Assembly: GCF_014212315.1 (NCBI RefSeq)
Contig: NZ_JACKXE010000001.1
Location: 3,906,001-3,970,000, forward strand
Origin: Nocardioides luti
Lineage (GTDB): Bacteria; Actinomycetota; Actinomycetes; Propionibacteriales; Nocardioidaceae
Direction of reading: 5' to 3'
DNA length: 64,000 bases
Within the stretch, counting starts at the first letter, position 1; every line of letters begins with the position of its first letter. Below the pieces are notes generated by a model that saw only the letters and a list, made by a program, of their open reading frames with translations, did no database searches and was not told the DNA's origin. The position numbers and the translations under genes were made by a program. Below are positions 25,529 through 34,328 of this stretch, piece by piece.

Positions 25529-26581
25529 ATGACTGACAGCCACCAGCGTCCCCGCGCCGCGGAGCAGGGCCAGCAGCCCAGCCCGCCCCAGACCCGGCAC
25601 ACGGTCGTCATCCCGACCAGCATCAACATGGTCAGCCTGCTCGGCCCCGGCGACGAGTACCTCGGCATCATCGAGGGTGGCATCAAGGCCGAGATCCACG
25701 TGCGCGGCAACCGGATCGCGCTCAAGGGCGACCCCGGCGAGGTCGCGCTCGCGGACCGGCTCCTCGACGAGCTGGTCACGATCATCCGCACCGGCCAGGG
25801 CATGTCCAACGAGACCGTCGAGCGCGTGCTGACGATGCTGCGCCAGGAGACCAACGAGCGCCCGGCCGACGTGCTGAGCCTCAACATCCTGAGCAACCGC
25901 GGCCGCTCGATCCGCCCGAAGACGCTGAACCAGAAGCGCTACGTCGACGCCATCGACAAGCACACGATCACCTTCGGCATCGGCCCGGCCGGCACCGGCA
26001 AGACCTACCTGGCGATGGCCAAGGCGGTCCAGGCGCTGCAGTCGAAGAACGTCACCCGGATCATCCTCACGCGCCCGGCCGTCGAGGCGGGGGAGCGGCT
26101 GGGCTACCTGCCCGGCACGCTCAGCGAGAAGATCGACCCCTACCTGCGCCCGCTGTACGACGCCCTCCACGACATGATCGACCCCGAGACGATCCCGAAG
26201 CTGCTGGCGTCGGGCACGATCGAGGTCGCGCCGCTGGCCTTCATGCGCGGCCGCTCCCTGAACGACGCCTTCATCATCCTGGACGAGGCGCAGAACACCT
26301 CGCCCGAGCAGATGAAGATGTTCCTGACCCGGCTGGGCTTCGGGTCCAAGATCGTCGTCACCGGCGACACGACCCAGGTCGACCTGCCGTCCGGCACCAA
26401 GTCCGGCCTGCGCGTGATCGAGGCCATCCTCGACGGCGTCGAGGACATCTCGTTCAACCGCCTCACGACCAGCGACGTCGTACGCCACCGCCTGGTCGGC
26501 AAGATCGTCCAGGCCTACGACGAGGCCGACGCCCGCGGCGAGCTCGCGGCGGCCAACCACCGGGGCGGCACGAACCGATGA
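25529..26581 (+). CDS. PhoH-like ATPase
   Basis: 350 residues from the ATG of MTDSHQRP; the upstream frame is a shadow of sulP. An N-terminal KH-like region with [22 protein letters not shown] is followed by the PhoH ATPase: Walker A GPAGTGKT at 152-159, [18 protein letters not shown], Walker [25 protein letters not shown] and [10 protein letters not shown]. It is the first gene of the conserved phoH-ybeY-corC-cdd-era run involved in rRNA maturation and ribosome quality. The stop overlaps the ybeY start. Confidence 0.94.
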   Translation: MTDSHQRPRAAEQGQQPSPPQTRHTVVIPTSINMVSLLGPGDEYLGIIEGGIKAEIHVRGNRIALKGDPGEVALADRLLDELVTIIRTGQGMSNETVERVLTMLRQETNERPADVLSLNILSNRGRSIRPKTLNQKRYVDAIDKHTITFGIGPAGTGKTYLAMAKAVQALQSKNVTRIILTRPAVEAGERLGYLPGTLSEKIDPYLRPLYDALHDMIDPETIPKLLASGTIEVAPLAFMRGRSLNDAFIILDEAQNTSPEQMKMFLTRLGFGSKIVVTGDTTQVDLPSGTKSGLRVIEAILDGVEDISFNRLTTSDVVRHRLVGKIVQAYDEADARGELAAANHRGGTNR

Positions 26582-27036
26582 GCATCGAGATCCTCAACGA
26601 GTCCGGGCGCGACCTGGACGTCAAGGGGCTGGCGGCGCTGAGCCGCTTCGTGATGGACCGGATGCGGGTGCACCCGCTCGCCGAGCTCTGCATCAAGGCC
26701 GTCGACGAGGCCACCATCGCCCAGCTCAACGAGCAGTGGATGGAGAAGGAGGGCCCGACCGACGTGCTCGCCTTCCCGATGGACGAGCTGCGTCCCGGCC
26801 TGGTCAACGAGGAGCCCGAGGAGGGCGTCCTCGGTGACCTGGTCCTCTGCCCCGACATCGCCGAGAAGCAGGGCGAGACCGCCGGCCACGGCACGCTCGC
26901 CGAGATCGAGCTGCTCACGGTGCACGGCATCCTGCACCTCCTGGGCTACGACCACGCCGAGCCCGAGGAGCACCGGGAGATGTTCGGTCTCCAGGACGAG
27001 CTGCTCGCGTCCTGGCGCAGCTCGACCCCCGCATGA
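26578..27036 (+). CDS. ybeY: Endoribonuclease YbeY (16S rRNA 3' maturation)
   Basis: 152 residues. The zinc motif [11 protein letters not shown] runs from His116 through His120 to His126, and [15 protein letters not shown] is the other conserved segment. It overlaps phoH (ATGA at 26578-26581) and the CorC gene (27033-27036) by 4 bp each, so the three are translated together. In other bacteria YbeY acts in 16S rRNA 3'-end processing, with Era and PhoH from the same cluster. Confidence 0.96.
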   Translation: MSIEILNESGRDLDVKGLAALSRFVMDRMRVHPLAELCIKAVDEATIAQLNEQWMEKEGPTDVLAFPMDELRPGLVNEEPEEGVLGDLVLCPDIAEKQGETAGHGTLAEIELLTVHGILHLLGYDHAEPEEHREMFGLQDELLASWRSSTPA

Positions 27037-28343
27037 CCAGCGGTGATATCGGGCTGCTGGTGACGGCGGCCGCCCTCGTCCTGCTCGCCGGCGTCTTCTC
27101 CGCGGCCGACGCCGCGCTCGGCTCGTTCTCCCGCGCCCGCGCGGAGGAGCTCCTCGTCGACGCGCGCCCCGGCGCCCGGCGCCTGCTCGGGCTGCTCGAC
27201 GACGCGGCCCGCTACCTCAACACCGCGCTGCTGCTGCGGCTGCTCTGCGAGATCTCCGCGATCGTGCTGGTCACGCTCCAGGTGCGCGACCACTTCGGTG
27301 GCTCGTGGTGGCCCACCGTGCTCACGGTCGTCTCGATGATGCTGGTCCTGTCCTTCGTCGTCATCGGCGTCGCCCCGCGCACCCTGGGGCGCCAGCACTC
27401 CGAGCGGATCGCGCTGATCGCCGCCGGCCCGCTGTCGTGGGTGACGAGCATCCTCGGACCGCTGCCGCGGCTGCTGATCCTGCTCGGCAACGCGATCACG
27501 CCCGGCAAGGGCTTCCGCGAGGGCCCGTTCTCCACCGAGACCGAGCTGCGCGAGCTGGTCGACCTCGCCGAGGCCTCCGCGGTCATCGAGTCGGGGGAGC
27601 GTCGGATGATCCACTCCGTCTTCGAGCTCGGCGACACCAGCGCCCGCGAGGTGATGGTCCCGCGCAACGACGTGGTCTACGTCGAGCGCCACAAGAACCT
27701 CCGCCAGACGCTCTCGCTCTTCCTGCGCAGCGGCTACTCCCGGGTCCCGGTGATCGGCGAGAACCTCGACGACATCGTGGGCTTCGCCTACCTCAAGGAC
27801 ATCGTGCGCCGCGACTTCGAGGCGCCCGACGTGGAGTTCACCCAGCGCATCGACGAGGTGATGCGCCCGGCCCACTACGTCCCCGAGTCCAAGCCCGTCG
27901 ACGCCCTGCTCTCCGAGATGCAGGCCGACCGGCAGCACATCGCGGTCGTCGTCGACGAGTACGGCGGCACCGCCGGGCTGATCACCATCGAGGACATCCT
28001 CGAGGAGATCGTCGGCGAGATCACCGACGAGTACGACGAGGACGAGATCGAGGTCGAGGTGCTGCCGTCGGGCACCACCCGGGTCTCGAGCCGCTACCCG
28101 ATCGACGACCTCGACGAGCTGTTCGGCTTCGACGTCGAGGAGGAAGACGTCGACAGCGTGGGCGGCCTGATGGCCAAGCACCTCGGCCGGGTGCCCATCC
28201 CCGGCAGCCACGTCGAGGCGCACGGCCTGCGCTTCGAGGCCGAGGGCGTCTCCGGGCGCCGCAACAAGATCGGGACCGTGCTGATCTCGCGCGTCGAGCC
28301 CGAGCACCCCGACCACGCCCCCGAAGGAGACCACCGTGACTGA
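27033..28343 (+). CDS. CNNM/CorC-type hemolysin-family membrane protein (DUF21-CBS-CorC)
   Basis: 436 residues. An N-terminal DUF21/CNNM domain of four hydrophobic segments (to about residue 150) precedes a CBS pair (residues about 205-330, with [42 protein letters not shown] and [29 protein letters not shown]) and a C-terminal CorC_HlyC domain. The family is linked to Mg2+/Co2+ efflux; the hemolysin name is historical. It is coupled to ybeY and the following gene. Confidence 0.93.
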   Translation: MTSGDIGLLVTAAALVLLAGVFSAADAALGSFSRARAEELLVDARPGARRLLGLLDDAARYLNTALLLRLLCEISAIVLVTLQVRDHFGGSWWPTVLTVVSMMLVLSFVVIGVAPRTLGRQHSERIALIAAGPLSWVTSILGPLPRLLILLGNAITPGKGFREGPFSTETELRELVDLAEASAVIESGERRMIHSVFELGDTSAREVMVPRNDVVYVERHKNLRQTLSLFLRSGYSRVPVIGENLDDIVGFAYLKDIVRRDFEAPDVEFTQRIDEVMRPAHYVPESKPVDALLSEMQADRQHIAVVVDEYGGTAGLITIEDILEEIVGEITDEYDEDEIEVEVLPSGTTRVSSRYPIDDLDELFGFDVEEEDVDSVGGLMAKHLGRVPIPGSHVEAHGLRFEAEGVSGRRNKIGTVLISRVEPEHPDHAPEGDHRD

Positions 28344-28677
28344 CCTCGCCCCCGAGGACGCCAAGCTCGTCACCCTGGCCCGTGCCACCCGTGCCCGGGT
28401 CGGTGCCGCAGAGGGCGCGGCCGTCCGCGACGCCGACGGCCGGACGTACGCCGCCGCAACCGTCGACCTGCCGTCCCTGCAGCTGTCCGCCGTCCAGGTC
28501 TGCGTCGCCATGGCCGTGGCGTCCGGGGCGAAGGGGCTCGAGGCCGCGGTGGTGCTGACCGAGGCCGACGAGGCCACGGCACCGGACCTGGCCGCCGTGC
28601 GGGACCTCGCCGGCCCCGGTGTCCCGGTGCACGTCGGCGACCCGCGCGGCACGATCCGGTCCAGCGGGCTGACCTGA
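28336..28677 (+). CDS. Cytidine deaminase-like protein lacking the catalytic residues
   Basis: 113 residues from the GTG at 28336 (GAAGGAGAC upstream), overlapping the CorC gene by 8 bp. The fold resembles cytidine deaminase (AAVRDADGRTYAAATVDLPSLQLSA...), and position before era is where actinobacteria keep a cdd-like gene. However, the zinc/catalytic (C/H)AE is replaced by SAV in QLSAVQV, and the PCxxC motif is absent. It cannot be a normal zinc deaminase; a structural or regulatory role is inferred. Confidence 0.7.
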   Translation: MTDLAPEDAKLVTLARATRARVGAAEGAAVRDADGRTYAAATVDLPSLQLSAVQVCVAMAVASGAKGLEAAVVLTEADEATAPDLAAVRDLAGPGVPVHVGDPRGTIRSSGLT

Positions 28678-28705
28678 TTCGGCTCCGCGCGGGCGTGGGC
28701 GCGCC

Positions 28706-28711
28706 TAGGCT
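28706..28711 (+). promoter_or_regulatory. -10 hexamer TAGGCT for the secreted gene at 28718
   Basis: Six nucleotides (GGGGCC) separate TAGGCT from the GTG start codon. Confidence 0.5.
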
Positions 28712-28717
28712 GGGGCC

Positions 28718-29623
28718 GTGCACCGGCGACTCCGGACCCTGGGGGTCGCGCTCCTCCGCGGGCTGCTGCCCGCGCTGGTCGCCGCCCTCGTCCTCGGGCT
28801 GCTCGCGGTGAGCGCCCCCGCCCAGGCGGCTCGCGCCGTCCGCGTGGCCGAGCCAGGCCGCGCGATGTGGGTGTGGGACCGGCCGGACGTCGACGAGCTG
28901 GTCGCGTTCGCCACCGCGCACGGGGTGGACGACCTCTTCGTGTCGGTGCCCGACGGGCTCGCGACCTCGTCGACCCTCGACTGGTACCGCTCGCTACGCC
29001 CCGCCACCCAGGCCGCCGGCATCCGGGTCCAGGCACTCGGCAGCGAGACCACCTGGATCGACCGGCCCAAGGCCGCACTGGCCTGGCAGTCCTCGGCACT
29101 CTCCACCGGTCTCTTCGACGGCGTCCACCTCGACGTCGAGCCGTGGATCCACCCCGGCTGGGACGGCAGCCGCAAGGCCGTCGCCACCGCCTGGCTCGGG
29201 CTGCTCGACAGCCTCGCCCGGGCCACCCGGCTGCCGGTCGAGGCCGACCTCGCGTTCTGGCTCGACCAGGTCACCGTGCAGGGCACCCGGCTCGACCGCG
29301 CGGCGATCGCGCGGGTCGACGCGGTCACGGTGCTGACCTACCGCCACGTCGCGACCGGTCCCGACTCGATCACGGGGCTCGGCGCCACCGCGCTGGCGGC
29401 TGCGGCCAAGGCCCGCAAGCCGGCCCGCCTCGCCGTCGAGACCAACGACCTCGGGGACGACGCCGTGGCCCGCAAGCAGACCTTCTTCGGCCGGACCGCC
29501 GCCGAGCTGGCGCAGGTGCTGGGCGAGGTCGACGACGTCGAGGCCGCGGCCGGGGCCGGGGCGTCGACGTACCGCGGCATCGCCGTGCACGACCACCTCG
29601 GCTGGGCCGCGCTGGCCGACTGA
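28718..29623 (+). CDS. Secreted TIM-barrel-like protein of unknown function
   Basis: 301 residues. A signal peptide with two Arg at the start and a long hydrophobic core ends at APAQA. The mature part looks like a TIM barrel: MWVWDRPDVDELVAFATAHGVDDLFVSV, then GVHLDVEPW (an acidic DxE pair as in many glycoside-hydrolase-like barrels) and VEADLAFWLDQV, AVTVLTYRHVA. No exact family is recognised. Substrate unknown. A hexamer at 28706 suggests its own leaderless promoter, separate from the cdd-like gene. Confidence 0.7.
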   Translation: MHRRLRTLGVALLRGLLPALVAALVLGLLAVSAPAQAARAVRVAEPGRAMWVWDRPDVDELVAFATAHGVDDLFVSVPDGLATSSTLDWYRSLRPATQAAGIRVQALGSETTWIDRPKAALAWQSSALSTGLFDGVHLDVEPWIHPGWDGSRKAVATAWLGLLDSLARATRLPVEADLAFWLDQVTVQGTRLDRAAIARVDAVTVLTYRHVATGPDSITGLGATALAAAAKARKPARLAVETNDLGDDAVARKQTFFGRTAAELAQVLGEVDDVEAAAGAGASTYRGIAVHDHLGWAALAD

Positions 29624-29692
29624 CACGCGGTCCCACGGGCCGGGAAATGTCCGGAGGGTGACTCCGGTAACGCGCCCGACATCGGCCAGGAG

Positions 29693-29698
29693 TAGCGT
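29693..29698 (+). promoter_or_regulatory. -10 hexamer TAGCGT for tmsA
   Basis: Seven nucleotides lie between TAGCGT and the GTG at 29706, which favours that GTG over the one at 29697 inside the hexamer. Confidence 0.45.
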
Positions 29699-29705
29699 GC
29701 TGAGC

Positions 29706-31070
29706 GTGAATCCAGGGGGAAGCCGGGCCCAGCACACCGCCGCCGTCGAGCGGCTCAGGGCGTCGTACGCCGCCATCCCGGCCGGGAGCCCGGTCCGGCT
29801 GGCGAAGAAGACCTCGAACCTCTTCCGGCCGCGCGCGGCGACCACCGCGCCGGGCCTGGACGTGTCCGGGCTGACCGGCGTCCTCGCGGTCGACCCCGAG
29901 GCCCGCACCGCCGAGGTGCAGGGCATGTGCACCTACGAGGACCTCGTCGACGCCACCCTGCCGCACGGGCTGATCCCGCTCGTGGTGCCGCAGCTGCGCA
30001 CGATCACGCTGGGCGGCGCGGTCACCGGGCTCGGCATCGAGTCGACGAGCTTCCGCTCGGGGCTGCCGCACGAGTCCGTCCTCGAGATGGACGTCTTCAC
30101 CGGTGCCGGCGAGGTCGTCACGACCCGCCCCGGTGACGAGCTCTTCGACACCTTCCCCAACTCCTACGGGTCGTTGGGCTACGCCACCCGGCTGGTCATC
30201 CAGCTCGAGGCGGTGCCGACGTACGTCGCGCTGCGCCACGTCCGCTTCGACGACGCCGCACTGCTCGCCAAGACCGTCGAGGCCGTCGTCGAGTCCGGCG
30301 AGCACGACGGCACGCGCGTCGACGGGCTGGACGGCGTCGCGTTCGCGCCGGGGGAGTACTACCTGACGCTGGCGACGTGGGTGGACTCCCCGCGTGGTGC
30401 GGAGCCGAGCGACTACACCGGGCAGCAGATCTTCTACCGCTCGATCCAGGAGCGCGAGACCGACCTGCTCACGATGTACGACTACCTGTGGCGCTGGGAC
30501 ACCGACTGGTTCTGGTGCTCGGGCGCGTTCGGCGTGCAGCACCCGACCGTCCGGCGGCTCTGGCCCCGCCGGTGGCGCCGCTCGGACGTCTACAGCAGGC
30601 TGATCGGGCTGGACCGTCGCCTCGGGATCGCCGACCGGCTGGACCGCCGCGCCGGGCGCCCGCTGCGCGAGCGGGTCATCCAGGACGTCGAGGTCCCGCT
30701 GGACCGGCTCGAGGAGTTCCTCGCGTGGTTCGACGACGAGGTCGGGATGCGGCCCGTGTGGCTCTGCCCGCTCCGGTCGACCCGCGCCTGGTCGACGTAC
30801 CCGCTCGAGCCGGGCGCGACGTACGTCAACGTCGGCTTCTGGGGCACCGTGCACGTCGGCCCGGACGCCCCGAACGGCCCGAAGAACCGCGCCATCGAGG
30901 CGAAGGTGCACGAGCTCGGCGGCCACAAGTCCCTCTACTCGGAGGCGTTCTACGACGCCGACACGTTCGACCGGCTCTACGACGGCGCGCACCTCGCCGC
31001 CGTCAAGCGCCAGCACGACCCCGACGACCGACTGACGAGCCTCTACGACAAGGCGGTGAAGAGACGATGA
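29706..31070 (+). CDS. tmsA: FAD-dependent oxidoreductase of 10-methyl fatty acid synthesis (TmsA/BfaA-like)
   Basis: 454 residues from the GTG at 29706 (29697 is possible). An FAD-binding type 4 (DHCR24-like) domain is visible: VRLAKKTSNLFRPR, VDPEARTAEVQGMCTYEDLVDATLPHGLIPLVVPQL, then TLGGAVTGLGIESTSFRSGLPHESVLEMDV, the usual flavin loop. The stop overlaps the next gene (ATGA), a cyclopropane-synthase-type methyltransferase. That pairing is known from mycobacteria and relatives, where the methyltransferase makes a 10-methylene acyl chain and this enzyme reduces it to 10-methylstearate (tuberculostearate). The assignment rests on family plus pairing. Confidence 0.78.
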   Translation: MNPGGSRAQHTAAVERLRASYAAIPAGSPVRLAKKTSNLFRPRAATTAPGLDVSGLTGVLAVDPEARTAEVQGMCTYEDLVDATLPHGLIPLVVPQLRTITLGGAVTGLGIESTSFRSGLPHESVLEMDVFTGAGEVVTTRPGDELFDTFPNSYGSLGYATRLVIQLEAVPTYVALRHVRFDDAALLAKTVEAVVESGEHDGTRVDGLDGVAFAPGEYYLTLATWVDSPRGAEPSDYTGQQIFYRSIQERETDLLTMYDYLWRWDTDWFWCSGAFGVQHPTVRRLWPRRWRRSDVYSRLIGLDRRLGIADRLDRRAGRPLRERVIQDVEVPLDRLEEFLAWFDDEVGMRPVWLCPLRSTRAWSTYPLEPGATYVNVGFWGTVHVGPDAPNGPKNRAIEAKVHELGGHKSLYSEAFYDADTFDRLYDGAHLAAVKRQHDPDDRLTSLYDKAVKRR

Positions 31071-32332
31071 GCATGATGATCGGCGACGCGGTGAGCTCGC
31101 TCCTGCGCGACGGCATGCCGGTGAAGTTCTCGGCGTACGACGGCAGCACGGCCGGTCCGGCCGACGCCGGCATCGAGCTGGAGCTGGTGAACCAGCGCGG
31201 GCTGTCCTACCTGCTGACGGCCCCCGGCGACCTGGGCATGGCGCGGGCGTACGTCGCCGGCGACCTCAAGATCCACGGTGTGCACCCGGGCGACCCGTAC
31301 GACGCCATGGCGCTGCTGCAGAACCACCTCCGCTTCCGCAAGCCCACCGCGGCCGAGGCGCTGAACCTCGTGCGCGGGCTGGGCCTGGCAAACCTCAAGC
31401 CGCCGCCGCCCCCGCCGCAGGAGCACCTGCCGCGCTGGCGCCGGGCGATGGAGGGCCTGCGGCACTCGATGAGCCGCGACGCCGAGGTGATCGCGCACCA
31501 CTACGACGTCTCGAACCGCTTCTACGAGCTGGTGCTGGGCCCGTCGATGGCCTACACCTGCGCGGTCTACCCCGAGCAGGACGCCACGCTCGAGGAGGCG
31601 CAGGCCGAGAAGTTCGACCTGGTCTGCCGCAAGCTCGACCTGCAGCCCGGGCAGCGGCTGCTCGACGTCGGCTGCGGCTGGGGCGGGATGGTCCGCCACG
31701 CGGCGCGGCACTACGGCGTCAAGGCGCTCGGCGTGACGCTGTCGCGCGAGCAGGCCCAGTGGGCCAAGGAGGCGATCGACCGGGACGGCCTGGGCGACCT
31801 CGCCGAGGTGCGGCACTCGGACTACCGCGACGTGCTGGAGGGCGGCTTCGACGCCGTCAGCTCGATCGGGCTGATGGAGCACATCGGGGTGCGCAACTAC
31901 CCGTCGTACTTCTCGTTCCTGCGCAGCCGGCTGCGCCCCGAGGGCCGGCTGCTCAACCACTGCATCACCCGCGCGCACAACCGTCGCGAGGAGACCGGGG
32001 CGTTCATCGACCGCTACGTCTTCCCCGACGGCGAGCTGATCGGCTCCGGCACGATCATCAAGGAGGCGCAGGACGCGCGCCTCGAGGTGATGCACGAGGA
32101 GAACCTCCGCATCCACTACGCGATGACCCTGCGGGACTGGTGCCGCAACCTCGTCGAGAACTGGGACGAGTGCGTGGCCGAGGTCGGCGAGGGCACCGCC
32201 CGCGTCTGGGGCGTCTACATGGCCGGCTCCCGGCTCGGCTTCGAGCGCAACGAGATCCAGCTGCACCAGGTGCTCGCCGTCCGCACCACCGACGACGGCA
32301 AGGACGGCTTCCCGCTGCGCCCCACCTGGTGA
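31067..32332 (+). CDS. tmsB: SAM-dependent fatty acid methyltransferase (TmsB, cyclopropane synthase family)
   Basis: 421 residues from the ATG at 31067. The N-terminal third has an SCP2/CFA-like region and a KPPPPPP linker. The methyltransferase core has HHYDVSNRFYELVLG and MAYTCAVYPE (CFA family), the SAM motif LLDVGCGWGGM, and SIGLMEHIG. Family members methylate double bonds of phospholipid acyl chains. Translational coupling to tmsA favours the 10-methyl-branched product over a cyclopropane ring. Cofactor is S-adenosylmethionine; it acts at the inner face of the membrane. Confidence 0.82.
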   Translation: MSMMIGDAVSSLLRDGMPVKFSAYDGSTAGPADAGIELELVNQRGLSYLLTAPGDLGMARAYVAGDLKIHGVHPGDPYDAMALLQNHLRFRKPTAAEALNLVRGLGLANLKPPPPPPQEHLPRWRRAMEGLRHSMSRDAEVIAHHYDVSNRFYELVLGPSMAYTCAVYPEQDATLEEAQAEKFDLVCRKLDLQPGQRLLDVGCGWGGMVRHAARHYGVKALGVTLSREQAQWAKEAIDRDGLGDLAEVRHSDYRDVLEGGFDAVSSIGLMEHIGVRNYPSYFSFLRSRLRPEGRLLNHCITRAHNRREETGAFIDRYVFPDGELIGSGTIIKEAQDARLEVMHEENLRIHYAMTLRDWCRNLVENWDECVAEVGEGTARVWGVYMAGSRLGFERNEIQLHQVLAVRTTDDGKDGFPLRPTW

Positions 32333-32342
32333 CGACGAGTGC

Positions 32343-32425
32343 CGAGTCGGCGCGTCTGCAGATCTGTGGGGGCGTCGAGTCGGCGCGTCTGCCACCGGTG
32401 GGGGCATCGAGTCGGCGCATCTGCC
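32343..32425 (+). repeat. Three tandem ~33-bp units with differing small palindromes
   Basis: The string CGAGTCGGCGC(G/A)TCTG begins at 32343, 32376 and 32408. Units 1 and 2 continue with a small perfect palindrome (CAGATCTG in unit 1, CCACCGGTGG in unit 2) and then GGGGGC. Unit 3 runs straight into the palindrome block at 32429. Conserved flanks with a changing dyad centre are unusual. Confidence 0.8.
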
Positions 32426-32428
32426 CGA

Positions 32429-32516
32429 AGTTTCGTCGGTCGACCGACGAAACTGGCGCTCCTGTCATGGAGTTCCACGCCAGGAGCGCCAGTTTCACCG
32501 GGTACCCGGTGAAACT
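32429..32516. repeat. Mirror-symmetric block of three overlapping palindromes
   Basis: A perfect 26-bp palindrome at 32429-32454 (centre GTCGAC), an inverted repeat with 16-nt arms (GAAACTGGCGCTCCTG at 32449-32464 and its complement at 32481-32496) around a 16-nt loop, and a second perfect 26-bp palindrome at 32491-32516 (centre GGTACC). The outer palindromes share AGTTTC/GAAACT ends with the inner arms, so alternative folds compete. A TTCCCCC run follows. No gene lies here; tmsB ends at 32332 and the next gene begins at 32572. Confidence 0.92.
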
Positions 32517-32559
32517 TCCCCCGCCCGCCCACCATTTCGGCGCCGCGCGGCCGACCCCC

Positions 32560-32565
32560 TAGCCT
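32560..32565 (+). promoter_or_regulatory. -10 hexamer TAGCCT for the siderophore-interacting protein gene
   Basis: Six nucleotides (TGACGG) before the GTG at 32572. Confidence 0.5.
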
Positions 32566-32571
32566 TGACGG

Positions 32572-33348
32572 GTGAGCACGAGAGCCCGGCAGTACGCCGC
32601 CGACGTCCTGGGACGCGAGCAGCTGTCCGAGCACCTGGTGCGGCTCACGCTGGGCGGGCCCGGGCTGGCGGACTTCGCGTCGACGGGCCTCCCCGACGAG
32701 TGGGTCGGGCTGGTGGTGCCGGGGCAGTTCCAGAGCCGCTACTACACGGTCCGGTCGTGGGCCGAGGGCGTGCTCACGCTGGACGTGGTGGTGCACGAGG
32801 TCGGCCTGGTCACCGAGTGGGCCGCCCGCGACGTCGTGGGTGACCGCGTCACGATCACCGAGGCGAAGGGCTCCTTCGCCCCGCCGGCGGACGCCGCCTG
32901 GCTGCTCCTCGTCGGCGACCTGACCGCGATGCCCGCGATGGCGCGGATCGCCGAGACCACCGACCTGCCGACGCGGATCTGGGCCGAGGTGCCCGACGAG
33001 CTGGGGGACTACCTCGGCGCCGGCGCGGACGTCACCTGGCTGACGCCGCCGGGGGAGTCGAGCAGCAACCTGGCCGCGGTCGTCGAGACGATCGACTGGC
33101 CCGCGGGCGAGGGCTACTTCTGGATGGCGGGGGAGTCCGCGCAGATGCGGGCGATCCGCAAGCACCTGATGCGTGAGCGGCGCCTGCCGCCCACGGCGTA
33201 CGACGTCATGGGCTACTGGCGCGGGGTGGCCCAGCGCCAGCCCCGTGCGGTGGACCCGGGGCCGATCTGGCGGGCCGGCAAGGCTGCCGGCAAGTCCGAC
33301 GACCAGATCTGGGCGGACTTCGATGCCGCACGAGAGGGACACGCATGA
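32572..33348 (+). CDS. Siderophore-interacting (SIP) FAD-binding ferric reductase family protein
   Basis: 258 residues from a GTG. The FAD-binding motif SRYYTVRSW (RxYTxR) is near residue 47, followed by VHEVGLVTEWAARDVVGDRVTITEAKGSF and the SIP C-terminal domain (LLVGDLTAMPAMARIAE, YFWMAGESAQMRAIRKHLM, YDVMGYWRGVA). Family members reduce ferric siderophores in the cytoplasm with NAD(P)H and FAD. No siderophore transport genes are nearby. The ATGA overlap with era at 33345-33348 couples it to the GTPase, perhaps by chance. Confidence 0.88.
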   Translation: MSTRARQYAADVLGREQLSEHLVRLTLGGPGLADFASTGLPDEWVGLVVPGQFQSRYYTVRSWAEGVLTLDVVVHEVGLVTEWAARDVVGDRVTITEAKGSFAPPADAAWLLLVGDLTAMPAMARIAETTDLPTRIWAEVPDELGDYLGAGADVTWLTPPGESSSNLAAVVETIDWPAGEGYFWMAGESAQMRAIRKHLMRERRLPPTAYDVMGYWRGVAQRQPRAVDPGPIWRAGKAAGKSDDQIWADFDAAREGHA

Positions 33349-34298
33349 GCGACCACCGGACCCCCCAGCAGGACGGGCAGGGCCCCGCCCACCGCAGCGG
33401 CTTCGTGTCGTTCGTCGGGCGCCCGAACGCCGGCAAGTCGACGCTCACGAACGCTCTCGTCGGCAGCAAGGTCGTGATCACCAGCTCCAAGCCGCAGACG
33501 ACCCGCACCGTCGTGCGCGGCATCGTGCACCGTGACGACGCCCAGCTGATCCTCGTCGACACTCCCGGGCTGCACCGCCCGCGCACGCTGCTCGGCGAGC
33601 GCCTCAACGACCTCGTGAAGACGACGCTGGCCGAGGTCGACATCGTCGCGGTGTGCTTCCCCGCCAACGAGAAGATCGGGCCCGGCGACCGCTTCATCGT
33701 CAAGGAGATGTCGAAGGTCCGCCGCACCATCAAGGTCGCGATCGCCACCAAGACCGACCTCGCCGAGCCCGACCAGATCGGCAACCACCTGCTCGACATC
33801 GCCAAGCTCGGCGTCGAGACCGGGACCGAGTGGGCCGAGATCGTGCCCGTCTCCGCGAAGAGTGGCGACCAGGTCACGCTGCTCGAGGACCTGCTCGTCG
33901 GGCTGCTCCCCGAGGGGCCGCAGCTCTACCCGGACGGCGACCTCAGCGACGCGCCGGAGGAGGCGATCGTCGCCGAGCTGATCCGCGAGGCCGCCCTCGA
34001 GGGCGTCCGTGACGAGCTGCCGCACTCGATCGCCGTCGTCGTCGAGGAGATGGCCTTGCGCGAGGGTCGCGACGCCGACCGGCCGCTGCTCGACATCCAC
34101 GCCAACCTGTACGTCGAGCGCGACTCCCAGAAGGGCATCATGATCGGCCACAAGGGAGCGCGGCTGCGCGAGGTCGGCACGGCCGCGCGCAAGCAGATCG
34201 AGGCGCTGCTCGGCACGCCGGTCTACCTCGACCTGCACATCAAGATCGCCAAGGACTGGCAGCGCGACCCGCGCCAGCTGCGCAAGCTCGGCTTCTGA
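33345..34298 (+). CDS. era: GTPase Era (ribosome assembly)
   Basis: 317 residues. G1 GRPNAGKST from residue 25, G2 region PQTTRT, G3 DTPG, G4 TKTD (for NKxD, usual in actinobacteria) and G5 SAK. The C-terminal KH domain is complete (YVERDSQKGIMIGHKGARLREVGTAARKQIEALLGTPVYLDLHIKI). It binds 16S rRNA near the 3' end and helps 30S maturation. In related genomes it directly follows the phoH-ybeY-corC-cdd genes; here about 4.7 kb with the secreted protein, tmsAB and SIP genes lies between. Confidence 0.96.
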   Translation: MSDHRTPQQDGQGPAHRSGFVSFVGRPNAGKSTLTNALVGSKVVITSSKPQTTRTVVRGIVHRDDAQLILVDTPGLHRPRTLLGERLNDLVKTTLAEVDIVAVCFPANEKIGPGDRFIVKEMSKVRRTIKVAIATKTDLAEPDQIGNHLLDIAKLGVETGTEWAEIVPVSAKSGDQVTLLEDLLVGLLPEGPQLYPDGDLSDAPEEAIVAELIREAALEGVRDELPHSIAVVVEEMALREGRDADRPLLDIHANLYVERDSQKGIMIGHKGARLREVGTAARKQIEALLGTPVYLDLHIKIAKDWQRDPRQLRKLGF

Positions 34299-34303
34299 GC
34301 CCG

Positions 34304-34319
34304 GCCCCGGGACCGGGGC
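34304..34319. terminator. Short GC hairpin between era and the VOC gene
   Basis: GCCCCGG pairs with CCGGGGC across a 2-nt turn (or 6 bp with a 4-nt loop) in the 30-bp convergent gap. Confidence 0.4.
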
Positions 34320-34328
34320 GACGGGAGA

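Noticed and set aside
28336..28677. Functional cytidine deaminase
   Set aside because: Zinc ligands and the catalytic Glu are missing, so only the fold-level similarity is reported.
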